Assembly (NCBI GenBank): GCA_027484125.1
Contig: JAIXUI010000026.1
Span: 1 to 38,884 of the forward strand
DNA: 38,884 nt
Source of the DNA: Bacteroidota bacterium
Lineage (GTDB): Bacteria; Bacteroidota; Bacteroidia; UBA7662; JAIXUI01
Reading direction: 5' to 3'
Positions 1 to 7,857 of the stretch are shown one piece after another. The notes under the pieces are model-generated. The model saw only the letters and a list, made by a program, of their open reading frames with translations. It was not told where the DNA came from and did not search any database. The translations under genes were made by a program, and so were the position numbers. Position 1 is the stretch's first letter. Each line of letters opens with the position of its first letter.

Positions 1-1271
1 CCTGCCTTTTCGCGATCGCCTTGACCAATCCAGCAAATACGCGCTGGAAGTCCCTGGAATGCAATACGCTCCTGGGCCATGTCGAGCCAACGATGAAGGC
101 CTTTATCCTCCGGGAAAAGATCACGCATTAAATCATCGGTGACTTTGATGTCTTCCGGATCTCCACTGAGCGCCGCCCAGCGGAAAGGTCCTTTTCCTTC
201 ACAGAATAAAGGACGGATGTAAGCGGGTACGAAGCCAGGAAAGTCGAAAGCATCGGTAACTCCGGCTTCCAGAGCGCGTCCACGGAGGTTGTTGCCATAA
301 TCGAAAGTGATAGCACCGCGCTCTTGCAATTGAAGCATCAGGCGGATATGTTCTGCCATCGACTCATAGCTCAACTTGATGTAATGCTCCGGGTCAGATT
401 CGCGAAGCACATTCGCCTCTTCGTTGGATAGACCTTCCGGCAAATAACCCACCAAAGGATCGTGCGCAGAAGTTTGATCGGTGAGCACCTCCGGGATGAT
501 GTTGCGTTCGAGCAAGCGACGAAGCAATTTCACAGCCGTACAGATAACCCCTATGGATTTATTTTCGCCTTTGGCTTTAAAATCGAGGGCCATGTCGATG
601 GCTTCGTCGATATCGTGAACTACGTAGTCGAGGTAACGGGTTTCAATTCTTTTCTGTGCACGCCATTCCTCCACTTCTGCCGCGAGGCAAACGCCTTCAG
701 CCATGGTGATGGCCAGAGGCTGAGCACCGCCCATTCCACCTAAGCCAGCAGTAACACTGAGCGTTCCTTTCAAACTTCCGCCAAAATGCTTCTGAGCAAC
801 AGCGTTGAACGTTTCGTAAGTACCTTGAACAATGCCTTGAGAACCGATATAAATCCACGAACCAGCGGTCATCTGTCCATACATCATCAATCCTTTTTTC
901 TCCAATTCATCAAAATGCTCCCAAGTAGCCCATTTAGGAACAAGCTGGGAGTTGGAGATGATCACCCTTGGCGCATCCTTGTGTGTAGGAAGAATAGCGA
1001 CCGGTTTACCACTTTGAACCAACAAGGTTTCGTCTTCTTCAAGGTCTTTCAGCGCTTTCACGATGAGGTGAAAAGCCTCCACATTGCGGGCTGCCTTTCC
1101 TCGTCCACCGTAAACGATGAGGTCTTCCGGACGTTCTGCAACGTCGGGGTCAAGGTTGTTGTACAACATCCGAAGGGCGGCTTCCTGCACCCAACCCTTG
1201 CAATTAAGGGTAGTTCCAGTAGGGGTAACCAAAAGGCTTCGGTCGAGTTTTTCCTGAGTAATGGTCGTCAT
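1..1271 (-). CDS. hutU: Urocanate hydratase (urocanase), 5' part, cut by window edge
   Basis: Second step of histidine breakdown: converts urocanate to 4-imidazolone-5-propionate with tightly bound NAD+, in the cytoplasm. I translated this frame by hand from the ATG at 1271; 423 codons are present and the frame is open to the edge. Visible family hallmarks are [10 protein letters not shown] near residue 40, the NAD-binding [12 protein letters not shown] near 176-187, [10 protein letters not shown] near 264-273, and the urocanase signature [10 protein letters not shown] with the catalytic-region cysteine at residue 413. About 130 or more C-terminal residues lie outside the window. No other hut gene is visible. 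A possible -7 box (TAGATTTG) lies about 100 bases upstream on the minus strand at 1373-1380 but lacks a clear -33 partner. Identity is as certain as sequence reading allows. Confidence 0.97.
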   Translation of the reverse strand, partial: MTTITQEKLDRSLLVTPTGTTLNCKGWVQEAALRMLYNNLDPDVAERPEDLIVYGGRGKAARNVEAFHLIVKALKDLEEDETLLVQSGKPVAILPTHKDAPRVIISNSQLVPKWATWEHFDELEKKGLMMYGQMTAGSWIYIGSQGIVQGTYETFNAVAQKHFGGSLKGTLSVTAGLGGMGGAQPLAITMAEGVCLAAEVEEWRAQKRIETRYLDYVVHDIDEAIDMALDFKAKGENKSIGVICTAVKLLRRLLERNIIPEVLTDQTSAHDPLVGYLPEGLSNEEANVLRESDPEHYIKLSYESMAEHIRLMLQLQERGAITFDYGNNLRGRALEAGVTDAFDFPGFVPAYIRPLFCEGKGPFRWAALSGDPEDIKVTDDLMRDLFPEDKGLHRWLDMAQERIAFQGLPARICWIGQGDREKA

Positions 1272-1439
1272 GATGTGCCTGAAAATGTGGCGCAAAGGTC
1301 GGAATTATACGCTTTGTATGAAAGCTTTGCTTGTGCGAGTTGAACTGTTGTTTTAGTGCAATTTGAAGCAGTCAAATCTAACTTTCAGGTAATTCATGCA
1401 CCCTTGTTTTGCATTCAATTTTTATCAAAATCATATCAA

Positions 1440-1472
1440 AAAAGGGATAAACCGATTTGGAGTATCCCTTTT
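1440..1472 (-). terminator. Hairpin, probable terminator of the LruC lipoprotein gene
   Basis: A perfect 10-base inverted repeat (AAAAGGGATA / TATCCCTTTT) encloses a 13-base loop. On the minus strand the right arm runs into a T-rich tract (TTTTTTGAT), and it lies about 90 bases after the stop of the minus-strand gene at 1563. The rest of the 1272-1562 spacer holds only the leader of hutU. The stem has few G-C pairs, so termination strength is uncertain. Confidence 0.5.
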
Positions 1473-1562
1473 CGAAAATTCTATTATAATTTTTGCAAAC
1501 TAGTTACTGACGTTGAGGAGTTTTTTTTACTACTGCCATATTGCGGAACAACTAATGATCGT

Positions 1563-3599
1563 CTAATAAATGAAACTACTGTTGCGATACCCGGAGCGTG
1601 GCAGATACCAATCCGTGAACTGGGTACCGCCACTGGAGGCCCAACTTACAAACCTCAAATGTGCCGCTGAAATTTGAGTCTTTTCAATCGGATGATTGAA
1701 TGCAGCCGGAATATGAATCGCCCAAGGTAGCAACCTGCTTGTTTTGTAATAAATTCCTCTTGAAGCAACTGACTTATCTGCCCCGCTTCCCAACAGCGCT
1801 TGATTGGCTAAAGAGGTAGGCCTCATGTCGGGGAGATGAATTTCTACCGCTCTGTTCTTGTTTTGAATAAGAAATGGATTGTAAGGCGCATTGCCCAAGG
1901 TAGTGTTAGATACCGTATTGGTAAACTCGATCACTACATTAAGCGTATCAGTATTTACCCTTGCTCTTCCGCGCTCGGTGTTTACAAAGGCACTTCCATT
2001 GCGCGGGAGCACACTGTTAGCGTCGTCGAAGATAATTACCGTAGCTCTGGACTGGCCTTGCTCCGTACCATTTGCAGCATTTCTGATGTAATTGGAAGAA
2101 ATTCTAGTACCAGTAACCGACCTGATGGTGTTGGGAGCTACCGGAAGTTCGATACCAAATCCATTGGAAAAACCAGCTCCTGTAGCGTTTACCCAAAATT
2201 TACCGCGGATGTCTTTCACTTGATTAGCGGCGTTAGTGACCCGATTAATTTGATACCCTACCACCATATCGTTGAAGTCGTAATCTCCTAAACTTGGCCA
2301 TAAATCCTCAAAAGCCAGTGTAGAAACTACTCCCCAGTTGTTGTACGCACGTTGTGCATCGGTTGGATACTCATCGAACTCATCAAAGACACCATCTAAA
2401 TCTGTGTCGATGGCACGCTTGGCTGGCAAACAGTTGGTGGTATCGATGCCGGTTACCGGGTTGCAGGTAGAATAAAACACGCAGTCGTTGAAGTCATTGT
2501 CAGCACCTCCATCGCGGCGGGTATCTTCAAACCCGTAGATAAATCGATTTGATACAGCATCATGCAACAATACGGTATGTTGTCTGAGGGCAGGATTGGT
2601 TTCTGGATTAAATTCTTTTTGGGTGTAAACTATCATATTTCCAGCCGTTACACTGGGACCGCCCCGCCATCCATTGACTACCATGGCAAAGCCAATGGTC
2701 TTTCCTGCCGGAAATCTGCCCAGCCTGACTTTGTCGCCAGGGGCAATAAATCCACTGCTATTAGAAGTTTTTACATTCGGAAAAACTGCAATTAAGGAGT
2801 CAATTCCATTGGCCGAAGTGGGTGGATTGTTGGAATCAAATACGTAATAAAACAAGCTGTTGCTATTGCTGGTAACCTGGGAGACGAAAGTCACAAAAAC
2901 ATCTGAAAGCTCCCTTACCACGATGTTTCTCTGAAACGCATCATTTAAATATTGGGGATTGAAGGAAGGAACCGGGCGACGTTCCGGTAAGGAAACATTC
3001 ACCATGTTCAACAGCGACTGGGTTATTACATCTGAAGGTTGTTCTAAATAATTGGGACGACCAGTTGTGGTATTAAAAGTTCCCAAGCGAAAGGAATATT
3101 TACTTGTCATATTTCCTGTTCGCATTTGGGCAGTCATTCTTGGAAACTGATTGGGGTATTTTTCTTCAAAAGTTTGCAGGGTGCTGGGTTGGTTTCCGCC
3201 TACGGTAAAATTGAGTGCGTTTCCGGAAAGAGGCAACACCAAGTTAGGTATAAAAGAGGGCGCTTGAATCCATAAAACCGCCTCTGTAATCCTTGAGGGA
3301 AGCACAACTGGAGCATCAAAAACTCCGTTAGCATCCGATGCGCCTTCCCATAGAACCTCTCCGCCTAACTCAACGGGCTTATCCAGCAAGGCGAAACGAA
3401 TGTTGGCATAGGGCGAGTTGTCAGGAGAGTGAAACTTCAGGTTAAGTTGAAACTCCTTGGTCATCTCAAAACGAAACCCTTGAGGAACCTGAAGGTTCGC
3501 CATATCGGTATTGGCTACCGGTTGGTTGAGGTCGTCTTTAGTACAACCTGCCAAAATCCAAAGTAAAAGGAGTACAGTGAGCTGATGAATGCGTTTCAT
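1563..3599 (-). CDS. LruC/DUF4114-domain lipoprotein
   Basis: A predicted lipoprotein of 678 residues: positively charged start, hydrophobic stretch, lipobox LAGC with Cys19. A long beta-rich N-terminal region is followed by a DUF4114-like part (about 295-377) containing GFEDTRRDGG and DNDFNDCVFY. An acidic, thrombospondin-3-like calcium motif DTDLDGVFDEFDEYP comes next (about 398-413), then an LruC domain marked by FEDLWPSLGDYDFNDMVV. In the LruC family these Asp-rich motifs are thought to bind calcium; the cellular role is unknown, but such proteins are exported to the surface. The reading frame extends to a TTG at 3617, but that codon overlaps the -7 box, so I start at the ATG at 3599. It stands alone, with a hairpin downstream. 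Confidence 0.85.
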   Translation of the reverse strand: MKRIHQLTVLLLLWILAGCTKDDLNQPVANTDMANLQVPQGFRFEMTKEFQLNLKFHSPDNSPYANIRFALLDKPVELGGEVLWEGASDANGVFDAPVVLPSRITEAVLWIQAPSFIPNLVLPLSGNALNFTVGGNQPSTLQTFEEKYPNQFPRMTAQMRTGNMTSKYSFRLGTFNTTTGRPNYLEQPSDVITQSLLNMVNVSLPERRPVPSFNPQYLNDAFQRNIVVRELSDVFVTFVSQVTSNSNSLFYYVFDSNNPPTSANGIDSLIAVFPNVKTSNSSGFIAPGDKVRLGRFPAGKTIGFAMVVNGWRGGPSVTAGNMIVYTQKEFNPETNPALRQHTVLLHDAVSNRFIYGFEDTRRDGGADNDFNDCVFYSTCNPVTGIDTTNCLPAKRAIDTDLDGVFDEFDEYPTDAQRAYNNWGVVSTLAFEDLWPSLGDYDFNDMVVGYQINRVTNAANQVKDIRGKFWVNATGAGFSNGFGIELPVAPNTIRSVTGTRISSNYIRNAANGTEQGQSRATVIIFDDANSVLPRNGSAFVNTERGRARVNTDTLNVVIEFTNTVSNTTLGNAPYNPFLIQNKNRAVEIHLPDMRPTSLANQALLGSGADKSVASRGIYYKTSRLLPWAIHIPAAFNHPIEKTQISAAHLRFVSWASSGGTQFTDWYLPRSGYRNSSFIY

Positions 3600-3614
3600 T
3601 GTTGTAGGTGAACG

Positions 3615-3642
3615 CAAACATAGCCTACTGACTTTTTCGCAA
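3615..3642 (-). promoter_or_regulatory. Bacteroidota-type promoter of the LruC lipoprotein gene
   Basis: On the minus strand a TTG (3642-3640) is followed after 17 bases by TATGTTTG (3622-3615), matching the TTG-N17-23-TAnnTTTG consensus of Bacteroidota housekeeping promoters. Transcription would start near 3610, which rules out the TTG start at 3617 and supports the ATG at 3599. Confidence 0.55.
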
Positions 3643-3664
3643 ATTTTTTATTAGTTAAACGCTT

Positions 3665-3682
3665 TCAAACACTCTACAAAAA
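3665..3682 (-). promoter_or_regulatory. Shared upstream motif, copy 1 (TCAAACACTCTA)
   Basis: The plus-strand string TCAAACACTCTACAAAAA lies 66 bases upstream of the LruC lipoprotein ATG. A near-identical string (with TA inserted) lies 57 bases upstream of the T9SS protein ATG at 31454-31472. Same orientation relative to both genes. It could be an activator site or part of an alternative promoter; function is inference. Confidence 0.3.
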
Positions 3683-3701
3683 CGGTTTACTATCGACCAA
3701 T

Positions 3702-3729
3702 TTTATTCATTGAAATATCAATGAATAAA
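3702..3729. other. Perfect 12-base AT-rich hairpin between the OmpA and LruC genes
   Basis: TTTATTCATTGA and TCAATGAATAAA form a perfect 12-base stem around a 4-base loop (AATA). It lies 58 bases beyond the stop of the minus-strand PA14-OmpA gene. There is no T-run after the stem, so it is a weak terminator candidate at best; an operator is the other possibility. Confidence 0.4.
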
Positions 3730-3786
3730 GGAAGATAACAATCCTAATTGGTTGCATCCATTTAACCTAACAATCAAGGGCTAACA

Positions 3787-4929
3787 TCACCGATACAACT
3801 TAATTTCTACCCGCCGGTTTCGGTTGTGTTCTGCTTCTGTGTCGATTAGAGAAAGGGGAAATCGGCCTCCAAAGCCCTGAACTTTTAATCGCCTTGCTTC
3901 AATGCCTTTTTCTTCCAAGAAGGAGGCTACTGCCTGAGCTCGCTTCAGCGACAGTTTCGCATTGTTGGTGCTATCGCCGATGTAATCGGTATGGCCGTTG
4001 ATTTCGACTTGAATAAAGGGATAACGTTTGAGTTTGACTGCAAGACTATCTAAACCCGGAAAGGATGCCGGAAGCAGTTCGGCTTTACTTTTTACGAAAC
4101 CAATCTGTGCCGCTGTCCGTTTGCTGAGTACGATTAAGCTGTCAGGCAATGGGGCCGGTTGGGGTACCGATTTTCGCTTTAATGGCGGCGTTGTGGGTCG
4201 ATTTTGGGTTATTGCTTGCTGTTTTTCGCGCGCTTTTAACGGCTGTAGCGGTGGTTTTTGTTTGGCTACTTTTTGCTTTTTTGCTAAAGGCTGACTAGCA
4301 GGTTGTGCATTTCGCACTTGATTATCTATCGTAACTTGCTTGGGTTGTTTCTTATTAATCTTTATGGAAGATTGCTGCTCCGGAATTGGAAGCGCTTCCG
4401 ATTGAGGAGCAATTTTCTCCAAGGAAATTTGTTGATTGAACCAATCCAAAGGCACTCTTCCTTGTAGGTTACGTTTCAATGAAGCAGGCGCTTCCGTAGG
4501 CAATTCCCAGAACAGCACCAGTTCTCCCTCCAAAATTCCATTGTAATACTCCGCTTCTATTGAATAAAAGCGGTCTTTTTCGAGGTACAGCTTCTTTCTT
4601 AGCGAAACATGGTTGTTGTCTTGCCAGGTGTTGAACAGTTTTACGCCCCCAATCGAGAGTCGGAGTCCATCATCCACCTTCACGGAAAAGGTGTACATAC
4701 CACTCACCGGCACCGAAATTACCCCTTTGAATCGTGCTGAAAACTCGCTGGGACCCATACCGGGTAGAGGGCCGTTCTGCTCCCACTTGAGATCAAGACT
4801 GGGTTCCACCTTACTTCCTACCAATCGTTCAAAGTTCCGACCGGCGAAATAATCTACCTTCAAGCCTTTTTGCGCTTGTGTACTGTAGGTAAAGAGCAAA
4901 AACAAACCCACAGAAAAAAGGAATTTCAT
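3787..4929 (-). CDS. PA14 domain plus OmpA-like C-terminal domain, secreted
   Basis: 380 residues starting at the ATG at 4929, which begins a clear signal peptide (MKFLFSVGLF...TQAQ). Residues 22-145 form a PA14-like beta-sandwich, a fold that commonly binds carbohydrate (VSGMYTFSVKVDDGLRLSIGG; LEGELVLFWE). Residues 146-265 are a Lys/Gln/Pro-rich linker. Residues 270-378 are an OmpA/MotB peptidoglycan-binding domain with NGHTDYIGD (Asp315) and NRNRRVEI (Arg373), the usual diaminopimelate-contacting residues. It probably tethers a sugar-binding module to the cell wall. The frame is open upstream to 5133, but the extra N-terminal residues would hide the signal peptide and overlap the divergent gene. 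Confidence 0.85.
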   Translation of the reverse strand: MKFLFSVGLFLLFTYSTQAQKGLKVDYFAGRNFERLVGSKVEPSLDLKWEQNGPLPGMGPSEFSARFKGVISVPVSGMYTFSVKVDDGLRLSIGGVKLFNTWQDNNHVSLRKKLYLEKDRFYSIEAEYYNGILEGELVLFWELPTEAPASLKRNLQGRVPLDWFNQQISLEKIAPQSEALPIPEQQSSIKINKKQPKQVTIDNQVRNAQPASQPLAKKQKVAKQKPPLQPLKAREKQQAITQNRPTTPPLKRKSVPQPAPLPDSLIVLSKRTAAQIGFVKSKAELLPASFPGLDSLAVKLKRYPFIQVEINGHTDYIGDSTNNAKLSLKRAQAVASFLEEKGIEARRLKVQGFGGRFPLSLIDTEAEHNRNRRVEIKLYR

Positions 4930-5047
4930 GTAAGAAAGGTAAGTTGAGTTTTTATACCACAGTATGATTTTTTGATAAGCGGTAATAATCCAGCCAAACA
5001 CTTTGGGAGGAAGTAAAAAACTAAGGCTAATGGTTACTTTTAGGTAA

Positions 5048-6316
5048 ATGGAAGCATACGGGAAAATCCTACTGATTGCCATGCCGGCATTCCTACTGTT
5101 AGTGTTATTGGAGAAAGCGTGGGGCCTATACAAAGGGCATGACTACTCACCCGTTCCGGACATGATAGCCAGCCTTTGTTCAGGCATGAGCAATGTTTTG
5201 AAAGATGTCCTACAACTGGCTGTGATCATTGTGAGTTATGAGTGGTTATTCGGCAGATTGTCGAGCTTTCAACTACCAGATGGATGGTTAACGTATGCGA
5301 TTTGCTTCATCTGCCTTGACTTCGCCGGCTATTGGGTGCATCGAATTCAACATCGTGTTAACATTTTATGGAACAACCACTTGGTTCACCACAGCAGCGA
5401 GGAGTTCAATCTGGCTTGCGCACTCCGACAAAGCATTGCCTCGGTGGTTAAATTCATGGCCATTTTCCTAATTCCTGCAGCCCTTTTGGGAGTACCTCCC
5501 AAAGTCATGGCGGTGATTGCACCAATCCATTTATTCGCACAATTCTGGTATCATACCCGCCATATCGGAAAAATGGGTTGGTTAGAATATATACTGGTCA
5601 CACCTTCTCATCACCGGGTACACCATGCCCTCAATCCGGAATACATCGACAAGAATTTCTCTCAAATCTTCATTGTTTGGGATCGGTTGTTCGGAACGTT
5701 TCAGCCTGAACTTAAAGAGATTCAGCCGGTTTACGGCATTACCGACCCGGTAAGAACCTGGAATCCATTTCGCATCAATGTCCATCAGTTGAAGCGGCTG
5801 ATGCTCGACTGCTGGCATGCGCGTTCCTGGAAAGATAAAATCCGCATTTGGGTGATGCCCACAGGATGGCGTCCGGAGGAAGTTGAGCAACGATTTCCAC
5901 TGTTGAAAGTGGGGCCGAAAATGAACTTGGAGAAGTATGAATTGCGCGGTGGAAGCGCTTTTATGGGTTATTTATGGGTGCAACTCGTAGCGATGCTGCT
6001 CTTGATGTCGTGGTTATTTGGCAACCTGGGAAATATCGGCAGCCCCGGCATTTTCTATTACGGCATCTTCTTGTTTTTAGGCATTTTCGCCATAACCGAA
6101 TTGATGGATGGCAGAGCCAACGCTTGGTTATGGGAAGCCATTCGCGGTTCATGTGGTTTGGCCTTGTTGGTGGTTTATCCCGATTGGTTTGGCTTAGGGT
6201 TTTATTGGGACGCAGCCGGGATAGCTGTAGCCTTTTATTGCGGCTTCTCCTTGTTTGGCGCTTTGTGGTTTAAAGACGAAAACCATCGTTTGTTAGGATT
6301 TATCCCACAGCGTTGA
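5048..6316 (+). CDS. Sterol desaturase/fatty acid hydroxylase family membrane enzyme, alkylglycerol monooxygenase-like
   Basis: A 422-residue di-iron membrane oxygenase. The histidine clusters that bind the two irons are visible: HRIQH (98-102), HLVHH (111-115), an isolated His161, and SHHRVHH (187-193). The run IDKNFSQIFIVWDRLFGTF and the four extra C-terminal hydrophobic segments resemble alkylglycerol monooxygenase, which cleaves ether lipids, more than C-4 sterol oxidases. Several N-terminal membrane segments flank the first cluster. The gene is divergent from the PA14-OmpA gene and monocistronic as far as can be seen. Substrate is not determinable from sequence; other family members hydroxylate fatty acids, ceramides or carotenoids. 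Confidence 0.85.
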   Translation: MEAYGKILLIAMPAFLLLVLLEKAWGLYKGHDYSPVPDMIASLCSGMSNVLKDVLQLAVIIVSYEWLFGRLSSFQLPDGWLTYAICFICLDFAGYWVHRIQHRVNILWNNHLVHHSSEEFNLACALRQSIASVVKFMAIFLIPAALLGVPPKVMAVIAPIHLFAQFWYHTRHIGKMGWLEYILVTPSHHRVHHALNPEYIDKNFSQIFIVWDRLFGTFQPELKEIQPVYGITDPVRTWNPFRINVHQLKRLMLDCWHARSWKDKIRIWVMPTGWRPEEVEQRFPLLKVGPKMNLEKYELRGGSAFMGYLWVQLVAMLLLMSWLFGNLGNIGSPGIFYYGIFLFLGIFAITELMDGRANAWLWEAIRGSCGLALLVVYPDWFGLGFYWDAAGIAVAFYCGFSLFGALWFKDENHRLLGFIPQR

Positions 6317-6477
6317 TGACCTATAGCCCCTACAACAGAACCATTTCCCGGTTCAACAGCTTGCATCAACTGTAAACAAGCTCGCGCAAGGGCAATAAGT
6401 ATTGGCAATTTACTAATTGTTTAACACGCTTAGGACATAGAAATATCCATTCCATCTGATAACCTATAATCTCATTC

Positions 6478-6572
6478 AAAACGCCAATTGGGATTCATCC
6501 CTGAGACTGAAATCAACTAACCACAGTGGCCAACCATTAGAGATTGTCAAACAAGTTTGGATGATGTTAGGG
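6478..6572. repeat. Diverged 95-base repeat, copy A
   Basis: Begins AAACGCCAAT and contains the palindromic core GGGATTCATCCC, the shared runs TCAACTAACC and CAAGTTTGG, and ends in AGGG. By eye it matches 7757-7851 at roughly three quarters of positions with one or two single-base gaps. The two copies are direct repeats of equal length flanking the NYN gene. The rest of the 6317-6730 spacer holds the leader described next and nothing else I recognise. Confidence 0.7.
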
Positions 6573-6637
6573 GGATCTTTCTCATAACCTTGAAGGTTAG
6601 CTATGTATTGATCAGTAAAGAACACGGATAAAAAGAA

Positions 6638-6682
6638 ACGCCTCCTTGCGGGAGGCGTCAGACCAAAGATGCTATCTTTGGT
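6638..6682 (+). promoter_or_regulatory. Two tandem hairpins with an embedded promoter-like -7 box, NYN leader
   Basis: First hairpin: ACGCCTCC (6638-6645) / GGAGGCGT (6651-6658), 5-base loop. Second: ACCAAAGAT (6662-6670) / ATCTTTGGT (6674-6682), 3-base loop. The right arm of the second contains TATCTTTG (6673-6680), a perfect TAnnTTTG -7 box. A TTG lies 24 bases upstream (6646-6648), one base longer than the usual spacing range. Transcription would begin near 6687, giving a leader of about 45 bases. Confidence 0.45.
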
Positions 6683-6730
6683 GTTGTTCGTAGGACAAAA
6701 GTAACAAAACATTATCAAAAATTTCAAAAA

Positions 6731-7246
6731 GTGAATACAGATAAAGAAAGGGTTATTGCCTATATTGATGGATTCAACCTATACTTTGGTATGAGAGAAG
6801 CAGGCTTTGATCATTGCCGCTGGCTTGATGTAAAAAAACTGGTAGAAAGTCTCTTACAAAGCAATCAAGAATTGGTTGGAGTAAAATATTTCACCAGCCG
6901 AGTGAGTAATAATCCGGATAAACAGAAACGACAATCCACCTACATAGATGCAATAGAGAGTACTGGGGTTAAGCTATTTTATGGCAACTATCAAGATGGA
7001 TCAGAAGAGTGCAGGCGATGCGGACATATTTGGCGAACAGCCAAAGAAAAGATGACTGATGTAAACATTGCAACAGCTATAATAGTGGACGCATACAAAG
7101 ATGTTTATGATATGGCTTTGCTCATTTCCGGCGATAGTGACTTAACACCACCAATTAAAGCTGTAAATCAGCTTTTTCCGCGAAAGCGGGTATTCATTGC
7201 CTTTCCTCCCAAACGACATAACAGCTCAATGTCATTGGTTGCGTGA
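6731..7246 (+). CDS. NYN-domain (PIN-like) nuclease, cut short by an in-frame TGA
   Basis: 171 residues from a GTG start. NYN domains are PIN-like metal-dependent RNases. Acidic residues of the active site are visible: Asp13 in YIDGFNLYFG, Asp110 in MTDVNIATAII, and Asp135/Asp137 in ISGDSDLTPP. Cys94 and Cys97 (CRRC) suggest a metal-binding pair, as seen in many NYN proteins of this length. Translation stops at TGA 7244-7246 just after the conserved-looking FPPKRH segment, although 34 more codons follow in the same frame and read like the normal family C-terminus. The catalytic core is therefore present but the C-terminal strand and helix are lost unless the TGA is read through. The gene is flanked by the 95-base repeats and has no partner gene nearby. 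Confidence 0.8.
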   Translation: MNTDKERVIAYIDGFNLYFGMREAGFDHCRWLDVKKLVESLLQSNQELVGVKYFTSRVSNNPDKQKRQSTYIDAIESTGVKLFYGNYQDGSEECRRCGHIWRTAKEKMTDVNIATAIIVDAYKDVYDMALLISGDSDLTPPIKAVNQLFPRKRVFIAFPPKRHNSSMSLVA

Positions 7247-7351
7247 GGCTCAATGACTATTGGCCGAAAAAAGCTGGTGGATGCCCAATTTAGTGATGAG
7301 GTGATAAGTAAGAGTGGCTACAAACTTAAAATACCACCAGAGTGGCGATAA
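7247..7351 (+). pseudogene. Orphaned C-terminal codons of the NYN gene
   Basis: Reading straight on from the TGA gives 34 codons, starting GSMTIGRKKLVDAQ and ending GYKLKIPPEWR before TAA (7349-7351). The pattern TIGRKKL...DAQF...GY.L..P.EW is what I expect at the end of NYN proteins that contain FPPKRH. This supports a single nonsense substitution rather than a frameshift. A sequencing error or a recoded codon remain possible. Confidence 0.6.
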
Positions 7352-7756
7352 TGGATAATTATTTTATTTAAGCATAAACAACATTACTATCATTTCCCAC
7401 GCCGAACTCATTAATAAAGGCTAAAAAACAAGTGCGTTCCAAGTATTAAAAAGCTAAATGATTCAGAATTTTTCCTGCTAATAGATATTGAAAAGGTAGT
7501 ACTGTAAAACCTATTCAATTTTTCAGGTGAATCCCAAATGGGTATCGTCAATAGACAGTGCGTTTAATGAGAAGAATGCCGTTGTTATTGTCTTTATTGA
7601 TGCTCTCACAACATGGCGAGTGAAACTTGCGTGCAGACCATTATCAAGTTCACACTAGCGATATGTTTTTTGCTTCTTGAAAAAATTAATAGGATTGGAA
7701 CAAAGTAGTAACCATACTAACCGAAAACAAAAATCCAGGCAGAAGCACCTACAACG

Positions 7757-7851
7757 AAACGCCAATAGGGATTAATCCCTGTGACTAACTTCAACTAACC
7801 TCAAAAGCAACCGCTGGAGATTATGAAGCAAGTTTGGTTGATGGGCCAGGG
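7757..7851. repeat. Diverged 95-base repeat, copy B
   Basis: Direct repeat of 6478-6572, with the core GGGATTAATCCC (a perfect 12-base palindrome) and the runs TCAACTAACC and CAAGTTTGG. It ends seven bases before the stop codon of the convergent MBL-fold gene. The remaining spacer (7352-7756) shows no gene, RNA or further repeat that I can recognise. Confidence 0.7.
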
Positions 7852-7857
7852 AAGCCA

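Noticed and set aside
1356-1670. 104-residue plus-strand frame
   Set aside because: It overlaps the terminator hairpin and the 3' end of the LruC gene; no protein-like pattern.
4930-5133. N-terminal extension of the PA14-OmpA protein
   Set aside because: It would put 68 residues before a good signal peptide and overlap the divergent desaturase start.
6476-6727. 83-residue minus-strand frame upstream of the NYN gene
   Set aside because: It runs through repeat A and both leader hairpins, has no family signature, and the matching frame in repeat B is broken by stops.
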